Shown here in pieces: positions 25,130 through 31,930 of a stretch of DNA of 64,000 nucleotides. Numbering within the stretch: the stretch's first letter is position 1; each line of letters starts with the position of its first letter. Source of the DNA: UBA1930 sp943368475 (GTDB taxonomy: Bacteria; Bacteroidota; Bacteroidia; Chitinophagales; Chitinophagaceae); contig CALRLF020000002.1 in assembly GCA_943368475.1 (NCBI GenBank), forward strand, positions 1-64,000, written 5' to 3'. Both the position numbers and the translations under genes were made by a program. The notes beneath the pieces are model-generated. The model was not told the DNA's origin, made no database searches, and worked only from the letters and a program-made list of their open reading frames with translations.

Positions 25130-26194
25130 ATGAACGAACAAACACCCAAAACCAAACTCCAAACAGTTATTGTTACTGGTGCTGCTGGTTTTATAGGCTC
25201 TTGTATGGTTGAATACTTGAATGAACAAGGCTATGAAAATTTGTATTTAGTGGATGATTTTGGAGTAGAAGCCAAACGTAAAAACTGGGAAAGTAAAAAG
25301 TTTACTCAAATTGTTGAAAGGCATAATTTATTCGATTGGTTAAACGAGAAAGACCCGAAAATTGATTTTGTTATTCATCTTGGAGCCAGAACCGATACAA
25401 CTGAATTTGATTATGAAGTACACCGAGAACTGAACTATAATTATTCTATTGATGTATGGAATTATTGTGCTACTAATCAAGTTCCATTGGTGTATGCTTC
25501 CTCTGCTGCAACTTATGGAGATGGTGCATTGGGTTACAATGATAACCACGAAATAGTAGAAAAATTGCAACCCTTAAATCCTTACGGAGTAAGTAAAAAT
25601 GAATTTGATAAATGGGCTCTTCAACAAGTTAAAGATGGTAGTTTATGCCCACTATTTTGGGCTGGATTGAAATTCTTTAATGTATATGGTCCTAATGAAT
25701 ACCATAAAGGCAGAATGGCTAGTGTTATTTGGCATTCATTCAATCAAATCAAAAAAGATGGGGTGGTAAAGTTGTTTAAAAGTCATCGACCTGATTTTAA
25801 AGACGGACAGCAATTGAGAGATTTTGTGTATGTGAAAGATGTGGTAAAAGTTATTTTTTGGATGATGACAAAAACGTTAAACGTGAATCGTGAATCGCTA
25901 GTGATTAAACTCACGAATAACGATTCACGACTTACGTCAGCTCTATATAATTTAGGCACAGGATCAGCAAGAAGCTTTGACGATTTGGTTAAAGCCACCT
26001 TCGCAGGGTTAGATGTAGAACCCAATATTCAGTACATTGATATGCCATTGGATATTCGTGATAAATACCAATATTTTACAGAAGCGAATATGCAAAAACT
26101 GAAAGATGCAGGTTATGAAGAAGCGTTTTATTCGCTAGAAGAAGGTGTGAATAATTATGTTCGACATTATTTGAAAGAGTTGAAAATATATTAA
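25130..26194 (+). CDS. hldD: ADP-L-glycero-D-manno-heptose-6-epimerase (HldD/RfaD)
   Basis: An extended SDR of 354 residues that epimerises the ADP-heptose used in lipopolysaccharide core synthesis. The NAD(P)-binding motif is TGAAGFIGSCMVEYLN. The active site is formed by YASSAATYG and the Tyr-Lys pair in NPYGVSKNEF. FNVYGPNEYHKGRMASVIWH and QLRDFVYVKDV are typical of HldD. It is about 20-25 residues longer than relatives because of an in-frame palindromic insert (25874-25937, giving KTLNVNRESLVIKLTNNDSR). It begins 3 bp after purL, probably in the same transcript. Whether the insert affects activity is unknown. Confidence 0.92.
   Translation: MNEQTPKTKLQTVIVTGAAGFIGSCMVEYLNEQGYENLYLVDDFGVEAKRKNWESKKFTQIVERHNLFDWLNEKDPKIDFVIHLGARTDTTEFDYEVHRELNYNYSIDVWNYCATNQVPLVYASSAATYGDGALGYNDNHEIVEKLQPLNPYGVSKNEFDKWALQQVKDGSLCPLFWAGLKFFNVYGPNEYHKGRMASVIWHSFNQIKKDGVVKLFKSHRPDFKDGQQLRDFVYVKDVVKVIFWMMTKTLNVNRESLVIKLTNNDSRLTSALYNLGTGSARSFDDLVKATFAGLDVEPNIQYIDMPLDIRDKYQYFTEANMQKLKDAGYEEAFYSLEEGVNNYVRHYLKELKIY
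25874..25937. repeat. In-frame palindromic repeat inside hldD
   Basis: Arms ACGTGAATCGTGAATCG (25881-25897) and CGATTCACGACTTACGT (25921-25937) are inverted copies matching at 15 of 17 positions, around a 23-nt centre that itself contains GTGA/TCAC. The length keeps the frame open. It is a different repeat type from the one in purL, only 1 kb away. Confidence 0.75.
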
Positions 26195-26220
26195 TACTTA
26201 ACTTTAGTAAAATTTTTGGC

Positions 26221-26490
26221 ATGAACAAAGAAGAAAAAAAACAAGCATTGCAAGATTTGCTAAGCTCAGCAGACGATGGCTTGACCAATGTTTTACTAGA
26301 GGCAGCAGAAGCTTATCAAAAGAAAGTACAGGAAGAATTTATTATACCACAAGAATGGATTGAAGAATTTGATAAAAGAAGTAAAAATCTTGAACTTGGT
26401 ATTACAAAACCTTGTGATCCTTATGAGACTATTGAAATAGCAAAACAACAATTAGAAGAGTTTAGAAAGCAGCGAAATCATGCTTTATAA
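26221..26490 (+). CDS. Putative type II antitoxin
   Basis: An 89-residue acidic protein. The segment IPQEWIEEFDKRSKNLELGI followed by a helix (ETIEIAKQQLEEFRKQ) resembles the toxin-wrapping C-terminal region of addiction-module antitoxins. No classical DNA-binding domain is obvious. It overlaps the toxin-like gene by 11 bp, a normal arrangement for such pairs, and starts 26 bp after hldD. Assignment depends mostly on the partner gene. Confidence 0.65.
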   Translation: MNKEEKKQALQDLLSSADDGLTNVLLEAAEAYQKKVQEEFIIPQEWIEEFDKRSKNLELGITKPCDPYETIEIAKQQLEEFRKQRNHAL

Positions 26491-26770
26491 GATTATTGAA
26501 ACAGAGGAAAGCAGATTAGAACTTATTGAATTAGTTCATTTTTATGAAAATATTCAAGTAGGGTTAGGCGATAGAATTTTGAGTGAATATTTTGAAGTTC
26601 TAGCTACGTTAAGTAAAACTCCATATCACTATTATAATATCACATTTACATATCGAAGAATTCTGTTCAAAAAATTTCAATGTGGTCTTTTCTATAAAAT
26701 AAAGAATGATACTGTTGAAATAGTATCAGTTAAAGACATGAGAATCAACCCTGAAAAATTCCCCAAATAA
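26480..26770 (+). CDS. RelE/ParE-superfamily toxin
   Basis: A 96-residue protein with the compact RelE/ParE fold order: N-terminal helices (ESRLELIELVHFYENIQVGL), then strands ITFTYRRILFKKFQCGLFYK and TVEIVSVKDMRINPEKF. The RRILFKKF...GLFYKI core and the closing R-NPEKF are those of the ParE/RelE family, members of which poison DNA gyrase or cleave mRNA on the ribosome. Which target applies cannot be told. The pair sits between hldD and proC and breaks an otherwise metabolic gene row. Confidence 0.75.
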   Translation: MLYKIIETEESRLELIELVHFYENIQVGLGDRILSEYFEVLATLSKTPYHYYNITFTYRRILFKKFQCGLFYKIKNDTVEIVSVKDMRINPEKFPK

Positions 26771-26779
26771 TAAAACATC

Positions 26780-27580
26780 ATGAACAAAAAAATAGCCATC
26801 ATTGGTGGTGGAAACCTAGGAACAGCCATTGCAGAAGGATTAATAGCTAGTGGTTTTATACATCCATCTAATATTATCGTTACAAAAAGAAATATTGAAA
26901 CATTAAAATTTTTGCACAATAAAGGTGTAAATATAAGTAATGATAATAATGAAGCTGTTGCTTTTGCCGATTATGTTATTCTTGCCATTAAGCCTTTTCA
27001 AATTAAGGAAGTATTGATTAAAATAAAACCTTCATTAGCAATTGGCAAACATGTTTTGGTAAGTGTGGTTACAGGCGTGTGGGTAAAAGAAATGCAGGAT
27101 TTATTAGGCAACGATTTTCCAATTTTTCGTGCAATGCCCAACACTGCTATTGCCATTCAGCAAAGCATGACTTGTATAAGTGAAAGCAATGCAAGTAAAG
27201 AGCAAATTCAATACGTGACGGATGTCTTTAATCAGCTTGGCAAAACAGTTTTTATAGAAGAAAAGTTAATGGATGCTGCAACTGTATTGGCTGCATGTGG
27301 CACAGCTTATGCCATGCGATATATAAGAGCCAATATTCAAGGAGGAATTGAAATTGGCTTTAGTGCTGCAACTGCCAGTTTAATTGCTGCACAAACAGTT
27401 AAAGGTGCAGCCGAATTATTGTTGCAAAAAAATACACACCCAGAACAGGAAATTGATAAAGTAACAACACCCAAAGGCTGCACTATTGCAGGTTTAAACG
27501 AAATGGAGCATCAGGGTTTCAGTTCCTCTTTAATTAAAGGTATTGTAACAAGCTATAAAAAAATTGTAAATGATATGTAA
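26780..27580 (+). CDS. proC: Pyrroline-5-carboxylate reductase
   Basis: A 266-residue enzyme that reduces pyrroline-5-carboxylate to proline with NAD(P)H. The N-terminal Rossmann motif is IAIIGGGNLGTAIAEGLIAS; the P5CR signature region reads KGAAELLLQKNTHPEQEIDK and VTTPKGCTIAGLNEMEHQGF. FRAMPNTAIAIQQSMTCI forms the substrate-side loop. It is cytoplasmic and of normal length. It begins 9 bp after the toxin gene, so it may be co-transcribed with it; a terminator follows at 27665. Confidence 0.95.
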   Translation: MNKKIAIIGGGNLGTAIAEGLIASGFIHPSNIIVTKRNIETLKFLHNKGVNISNDNNEAVAFADYVILAIKPFQIKEVLIKIKPSLAIGKHVLVSVVTGVWVKEMQDLLGNDFPIFRAMPNTAIAIQQSMTCISESNASKEQIQYVTDVFNQLGKTVFIEEKLMDAATVLAACGTAYAMRYIRANIQGGIEIGFSAATASLIAAQTVKGAAELLLQKNTHPEQEIDKVTTPKGCTIAGLNEMEHQGFSSSLIKGIVTSYKKIVNDM

Positions 27581-27664
27581 GAATTTTATGTAACCAACTG
27601 CAGATACTTTTTTCAACTTCAGTTGCGTCGCACACTTTTACTATATAACTATACTCAACTATTC

Positions 27665-27694
27665 AGCCCTTGTATTAAAAATGCAGGGGCTTTT
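27665..27694 (+). terminator. Terminator after proC
   Basis: 8-bp stem AGCCCTTG (27665-27672) with CAGGGGCT (27684-27691), one G-T pair, 11-nt loop, followed by TTTTATAT. Between proC and this hairpin lies CAACTTCAGTTGCGTCGCAC (about 27615-27634), which looks like another repeat fragment. Confidence 0.65.
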
Positions 27695-27720
27695 ATATAA
27701 GCCCTCAATCCAAAAATTCA

Positions 27721-27740
27721 CAATTCGTTAATTCGCCAAT
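27721..27740. repeat. Dispersed 20-mer repeat, copy B
   Basis: CAATTCGTTAATTCGCCAAT is the exact reverse complement of 20925-20944. It abuts the 3' end of radC (last base shared with the stop region). Confidence 0.8.
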
Positions 27741-28423
27741 CAAATTAATCCTTCATCGGCAAAACTAAAATAACCTTCGCTGCTCACAATAATATGGTCG
27801 GCAACTTTAATGTCAAAATATGCAGCAGCATTTTTTATTTTATCGGTTAATAATTCATCTTGCCTGCTAGGCTTTAAGTTTCCACTTGGATGGTTGTGCG
27901 ATAAAATAATTGCAGTTGCATTATGTTCCAAAGCTTTTTGCAAAATAATTCTTGGATCGGCAACAGTACCAGTAATTCCTCCTTCACTAATTATTTCGTG
28001 GTGTAAAATCTTGTTGCCTTGGTTTAAAAATATTACCACAAAAACTTCTTTGGTATGGTACTGAAACTGAGCTTTCAAAAAGTCGGCAATATCTTTGCTT
28101 GAAGTTATTTTTTCTTTCTTTTTATCTGCAGCATCTCTTCTAATACCTAATTCTAAAGCAGCAGCTATTGTTATTGCTTTTGCTGGCCCAATACCTTTTA
28201 CTTTCAGTTTCAACATTTCCTTAACCGATAATCTTCCAATTTTTTGCAAATCATTATCTGCTTTTGCCAATAAATCTTTAGCAACATCAACTGCACTTTT
28301 ATCTTTTGTACCATTGTTTATTAATATAGCCAGTAGCTCTGAGTTGCTCAATGTTGCAGTTCCTTTAAGCATTAATTTTTCTCTAGGTCTGTCGTCTTCA
28401 CTCCAGTCTTTTATTCCTGCCAT
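27740..28423 (-). CDS. radC: RadC family JAB/MPN-domain protein
   Basis: A 227-residue protein with an N-terminal UPF0758 helical region (IKDWSEDDRPREKLMLKG, then LKVKGIGPAKAITIAAALEL, an HhH motif) and a C-terminal JAB metalloprotease-like domain with the metal site HNHPSGNLKPSRQD and upstream ISEGGITGT. The family was named for DNA repair, but that role is not confirmed; the motif implies a zinc hydrolase. Length and motifs are standard. It is convergent with proC, with the shared gap holding a terminator and a repeat. Confidence 0.95.
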   Translation of the reverse strand: MAGIKDWSEDDRPREKLMLKGTATLSNSELLAILINNGTKDKSAVDVAKDLLAKADNDLQKIGRLSVKEMLKLKVKGIGPAKAITIAAALELGIRRDAADKKKEKITSSKDIADFLKAQFQYHTKEVFVVIFLNQGNKILHHEIISEGGITGTVADPRIILQKALEHNATAIILSHNHPSGNLKPSRQDELLTDKIKNAAAYFDIKVADHIIVSSEGYFSFADEGLI

Positions 28424-28564
28424 AAATATTTTTTATAATCTAAAATAAGAAAGTTTCAAAAACAAATAAATCTTTCCAATAAAAATCCACAAAAAAAGAA
28501 ATTGATAAAATCATATTTTACAGCTAAGGCTCATCACTTTATCTTCGCAGCACATTCTACTGTT

Positions 28565-29524
28565 ATGATGAATCCTACTGTAAAAATCTTTTCAGGCACA
28601 GGTTCTCAAAAGTTAGCCGAAAAAATCGCTCAACGTTTCGGCACACCTTTAGGCAAGGTAAATATTCAAAAATTCAGCGATGGGGAATTTCAGCCCATTT
28701 TTTTAGAAAGTATTCGTGGTGACTATGTTTTTTTAGTACAAAGTACATTTGCACCAACTGAAAACTTAATGGAATTGCTGTTAATGATTGATGCTGCCAA
28801 ACGTGCCAGTGCTCATAGAGTTGTTGCTGTAATTCCTTATTATGGCTTTGCTCGTCAAGACAGAAAAGACAAACCCCGTGTTGCTATTGGAAGTAAATTA
28901 ATTGCTACTTTATTAGAAGCAGCAGGAGCACACAGAGTAATTACTATGGATTTGCATGCTCCGCAAATTCAAGGTTTTTTTGATATTCCTGTAGATCATT
29001 TAGATAGCAGTGCAATTTTTATTCCTTATATCGAGCAGCTAAAATTGTCTAATCTAACTTTTGCAGCACCCGATGTAGGTAGTACCAACCGTGTTCGTGA
29101 AGTAGCCAGTTATTTTAATGCCGAAATGGTAATTTGTGATAAACATAGAAAACGAGCCAACGAAATAGCCAGTATGGTGGTTATTGGTGATGTGAAAGAC
29201 AAAGACATAATTTTAATAGATGATATATGTGATACGGGTGGAACATTGGCGAAAGCTGCAGGTTTATTAAAAGACAAAGGAGCTAAAAGTGTTAGAGCTT
29301 TTTGTACGCATCCTGTTTTAAGTGGTAAAGCGTATGAAAATATCGAAAACAGTGTGTTAGAAGAGTTGGTTGTTTGCGATACCATTCCTTTAAAACATGA
29401 AAGCAAAAAAATTAAAGCTATTTCTGTAGCCGATTTGTTTGCAATCGCTATTCGTAACGCTTATGAAAACAAGAGTATTACTAGTTTATTTGTGCATAGT
29501 CAATTAAGAGGTAGAGATAAATAA
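28565..29524 (+). CDS. prs: Ribose-phosphate pyrophosphokinase (PRPP synthetase)
   Basis: A class I PRPP synthetase of 319 residues, making PRPP from ribose-5-phosphate and ATP for nucleotide, His and Trp synthesis. The start is one of two adjacent ATG codons (28565 or 28568) before NPTVKIFSGTGSQKLAEKIA. Motifs: KFSDGEFQPIFLESIRG, YYGFARQDRKDKPR, the metal site TMDLHAPQIQGFFD, and the PRPP loop IILIDDICDTGGTLAKA. An extension back to 28502 is rejected because it has no family similarity and covers a TATCTTCG -7-like box at about 28540. A strong terminator follows. Confidence 0.96.
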   Translation: MMNPTVKIFSGTGSQKLAEKIAQRFGTPLGKVNIQKFSDGEFQPIFLESIRGDYVFLVQSTFAPTENLMELLLMIDAAKRASAHRVVAVIPYYGFARQDRKDKPRVAIGSKLIATLLEAAGAHRVITMDLHAPQIQGFFDIPVDHLDSSAIFIPYIEQLKLSNLTFAAPDVGSTNRVREVASYFNAEMVICDKHRKRANEIASMVVIGDVKDKDIILIDDICDTGGTLAKAAGLLKDKGAKSVRAFCTHPVLSGKAYENIENSVLEELVVCDTIPLKHESKKIKAISVADLFAIAIRNAYENKSITSLFVHSQLRGRDK

Positions 29525-29545
29525 ATTTTATAGTTATTTATTTTA

Positions 29546-29574
29546 GGGAGTTTACCGAGTAAACTCCCTTTTTT
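29546..29574 (+). terminator. Terminator of prs
   Basis: Perfect 9-bp stem GGGAGTTTA (29546-29554) and TAAACTCCC (29560-29568), 5-nt loop, followed by six T. Confidence 0.92.
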
Positions 29575-29669
29575 GCTTTTTTAATTAGGACAAAGCTGTT
29601 CAAAATCAATAGGTTAATAAACTTTTGAACTTTGTAAACTTTTAAAACTTATATAAACTTATTTTTCCT

Positions 29670-29677
29670 TACTTTTG
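29670..29677 (+). promoter_or_regulatory. -7 element of the rplY promoter
   Basis: TACTTTTG fits the TAnnTTTG consensus and lies 20 bp before the start codon, giving a very short leader. No good -33 box is visible; the upstream DNA is a run of AAACTT-type repeats. Confidence 0.55.
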
Positions 29678-29697
29678 CCGTCCAAAATTTAAAATAA

Positions 29698-30276
29698 ATG
29701 AAAACAGTTACAATCGAAGGACAACTGAGGACCGAATTTGGCAAAAAAGCCACCCGCCAAGTACGCTCTCAGGATGCAGTGCCAGCTGTAATTTACGGGG
29801 GTGCTCAGGAAATTAATTTTTCTGCCTCAGCAAAAGCTTTTAAGCCACTGGTTTATACAGCAGAATTTCAAGTTGCAGAAGTAGTTATCGATGGCAAAAC
29901 TTACAGAACTATTTTGAAAGATTTACAGTTTGATAAGGTTAGCGATGCTTTAATTCACGTTGATTTGTTGGAGTTGGTAGACGACAAAAAAGTGATTGCC
30001 ACTTTACCTTTAAAATACACTGGTAACTCAATTGGTGTTAAAGATGGTGGTAAGTTGGTAATCAAAATGAAGTCTTTAAAAATTAAAGCTTTACCTAAAT
30101 CGTTAAAAGAATTTATCGAAGTAGATATAACAAATTTGAAGATTAACGAAAACTTACGTGTAGAAGATGTAGTAACCGATGGTTTAGAGATTATGAACTC
30201 TCCACGTATTCCTATTGCATCAGTGGTAATGACTCGTCAGTTGAAGCAAGAAGCAACAGAAGAGAAGAAAAAATAA
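29698..30276 (+). CDS. rplY: 50S ribosomal protein L25 (Ctc form)
   Basis: A 192-residue 5S-rRNA-binding protein of the long TL5/Ctc type. The N-terminal L25 domain (GQLRTEFGKKATRQVRSQDA, VPAVIYGG) is followed by the C-terminal beta domain (LPLKYTGNSIGVKDGGKL, LKEFIEVDITNLKINENLRV) and a lysine-rich end. It binds 5S rRNA in the large ribosomal subunit. The next gene, pth, is its usual companion, but a terminator stands between them here. Confidence 0.95.
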   Translation: MKTVTIEGQLRTEFGKKATRQVRSQDAVPAVIYGGAQEINFSASAKAFKPLVYTAEFQVAEVVIDGKTYRTILKDLQFDKVSDALIHVDLLELVDDKKVIATLPLKYTGNSIGVKDGGKLVIKMKSLKIKALPKSLKEFIEVDITNLKINENLRVEDVVTDGLEIMNSPRIPIASVVMTRQLKQEATEEKKK

Positions 30277-30298
30277 ACTAGCAAAATTTTATACAAAA

Positions 30299-30325
30299 CC
30301 TCTGGAAATTTCCAGAGGTTTTTTT
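30299..30325 (+). terminator. Terminator of rplY
   Basis: CCTCTGGAAATTTCCAGAGG (30299-30318) is a perfect palindrome, followed by seven T. Confidence 0.92.
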
Positions 30326-30396
30326 ATGCATTTGTATTGGCAAAACGTATTTACTTATTTATATTAGGGTATGCTGTACTTAACTATTTTTGTTGC

Positions 30397-30972
30397 ATGA
30401 GTAAGTTTTTAATTGTTGGTTTGGGTAATATTGGTAACGAATATAGGCATACACGTCATAATATTGGATTTGATGTAGTAGATGCATTTGTATTAAAGCA
30501 TAGTGGATTTTTTAAGTTAGATCGACTAGCAGAGGTTGCTGAAATAAAATGGAAGGGTAAAATATTTGTTTGTATAAAACCTACCACATATATGAACTTA
30601 AGTGGTAAGGCTTTTAAATATTGGTTAGACAAAGAAAAAGTTTTGGTAGAAAATACTTTAACCATTGTAGATGATTTGGCATTGCCTATAGATAAGATGC
30701 GACTTAGACCAAGTGGAAGCGATGCTGGGCATAATGGTTTGAAAGACATTCAGTTAATGTTGGGAACCGATAAGTATACCAAATTGCGTTTTGGTATAGG
30801 CAATAATTTTCCTAAAGGAATGCAGGCCGAATTTGTACTAAGTAAATGGCTGCCCATAGAACAAGTTATTGTAAACAAAAAGATCGAAAAAAGCATAGAA
30901 GTAATAGAATCTTTCGCTGCAATAGGGGTTGAAAGAACCATGAACACCATAAATAATTTAAGCTTTACATAA
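30397..30972 (+). CDS. pth: Peptidyl-tRNA hydrolase
   Basis: A 191-residue enzyme that releases peptides from peptidyl-tRNA dropped by ribosomes. The start MSKFLIVGLGNIGNEY (ATG at 30397) is chosen; the frame continues back to 30337 through the rplY terminator's downstream DNA without homology. Catalytic residues are visible: Asn11 (GLGN), His21 (YRHTRHNIGF), the Asp of IVDDLALP and the Asn of AGHNGLKDIQ. It is cytoplasmic and of normal length. Confidence 0.95.
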   Translation: MSKFLIVGLGNIGNEYRHTRHNIGFDVVDAFVLKHSGFFKLDRLAEVAEIKWKGKIFVCIKPTTYMNLSGKAFKYWLDKEKVLVENTLTIVDDLALPIDKMRLRPSGSDAGHNGLKDIQLMLGTDKYTKLRFGIGNNFPKGMQAEFVLSKWLPIEQVIVNKKIEKSIEVIESFAAIGVERTMNTINNLSFT

Positions 30973-31100
30973 TAAAATAGGTCATTAATCTGTTATTAGG
31001 GAACTAAAAATAGCATATAAGTAAACCTTTATCACTTAACCATTCATTTTTATGAAAGGTAACAACTGGATTACTTAATTATTATTTTAAATAGCGAACC

Positions 31101-31712
31101 ATGAAAATATTTTGTGTTGGGCGTAATTATGTAGATCATGCAAAGGAGTTGGGTAATGATATACCCGATGAGCCTGTTATTTTTATGAAGCCCAAAAGTG
31201 CTTTACTACAATCGCATACTCCCTTTTATTACCCAGAATTTAGTAATGAGCTTCATTATGAAGCTGAATTAGTGTTGCGTATTAGCAAAAATGGAAGATA
31301 CATACCTGAAAGACAAGCAAGCAAATACTACAATGCCATAACTGTTGGAATAGATTTTACTGCAAGAGATATTCAAAACGAGTTGAAGAAAAAAGGATTG
31401 CCTTGGGAAAAAGCAAAAGCTTGGGATAATAGTGCAGTTTTAGGTAAATGGATTGATTTAAACTCAACGATACTAAAAAATGTAATCAACTTTTCGTTGA
31501 AAAATAATGGTGAAACAGTACAAAAAGGTATCAGTGATGATATGATGTTTACGTTTGATCAAATCATTGCTCATATTTCTAATTATTTTTCTCTAAATAT
31601 TGGGGATGTTGTTTTTACAGGAACACCAGCAGGTGTTGGAGAGTGTGTGGTGGGAGATGTGTTAGAAGGGTTTTTTGAACAAGAAAAAATGTTTGAGTTA
31701 GAAATTAAATAA
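31101..31712 (+). CDS. Fumarylacetoacetate hydrolase (FAH) family protein
   Basis: A 203-residue single-domain FAH-fold enzyme like FAHD1/YcgM, which act as acylpyruvases or oxaloacetate decarboxylases. It begins MKIFCVGRNYVDHAKELGN, with the substrate/metal residues in FMKPKSALL, the acidic pair in HYEAELVLRI, GIDFTARDIQ, KAKAWDNSAVLGKW and the closing FTGTPAGVG. The exact substrate is not clear. It seems to be monocistronic, with an unrelated repeat region behind it. Confidence 0.9.
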   Translation: MKIFCVGRNYVDHAKELGNDIPDEPVIFMKPKSALLQSHTPFYYPEFSNELHYEAELVLRISKNGRYIPERQASKYYNAITVGIDFTARDIQNELKKKGLPWEKAKAWDNSAVLGKWIDLNSTILKNVINFSLKNNGETVQKGISDDMMFTFDQIIAHISNYFSLNIGDVVFTGTPAGVGECVVGDVLEGFFEQEKMFELEIK

Positions 31713-31734
31713 CTTGTACAAATTGTTGAAAATT

Positions 31735-31860
31735 GTTCAACTGTTGAAGGGCTGGGGGATAGTAGTGAAAAGCTCCCAATTTTATTGGGACTTGTAGCGG
31801 ATAGCCCCAACAAAAGCTACATTAAAAATCGAATGGTGAAAGCCCCAAAAAACAGGTGGA
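31735..31860. repeat. Intergenic repeat element with palindrome
   Basis: The gap after the FAH gene has a perfect 7-bp hairpin, TCCCAAT (31774-31780), loop TTT, ATTGGGA (31784-31790), set between GGGCTGGGGGATAG (about 31750) and GGATAGCCCC (about 31799), whose ends are also inverted. There is no T-run, so it is more likely a repeat element than a terminator. Confidence 0.5.
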
Positions 31861-31930
31861 AAACTAGTATAGGTTTTAAAACTTCTTACCAAACTTACAT
31901 AGACGATAAAGTTGTGAGATATTTACAGAA

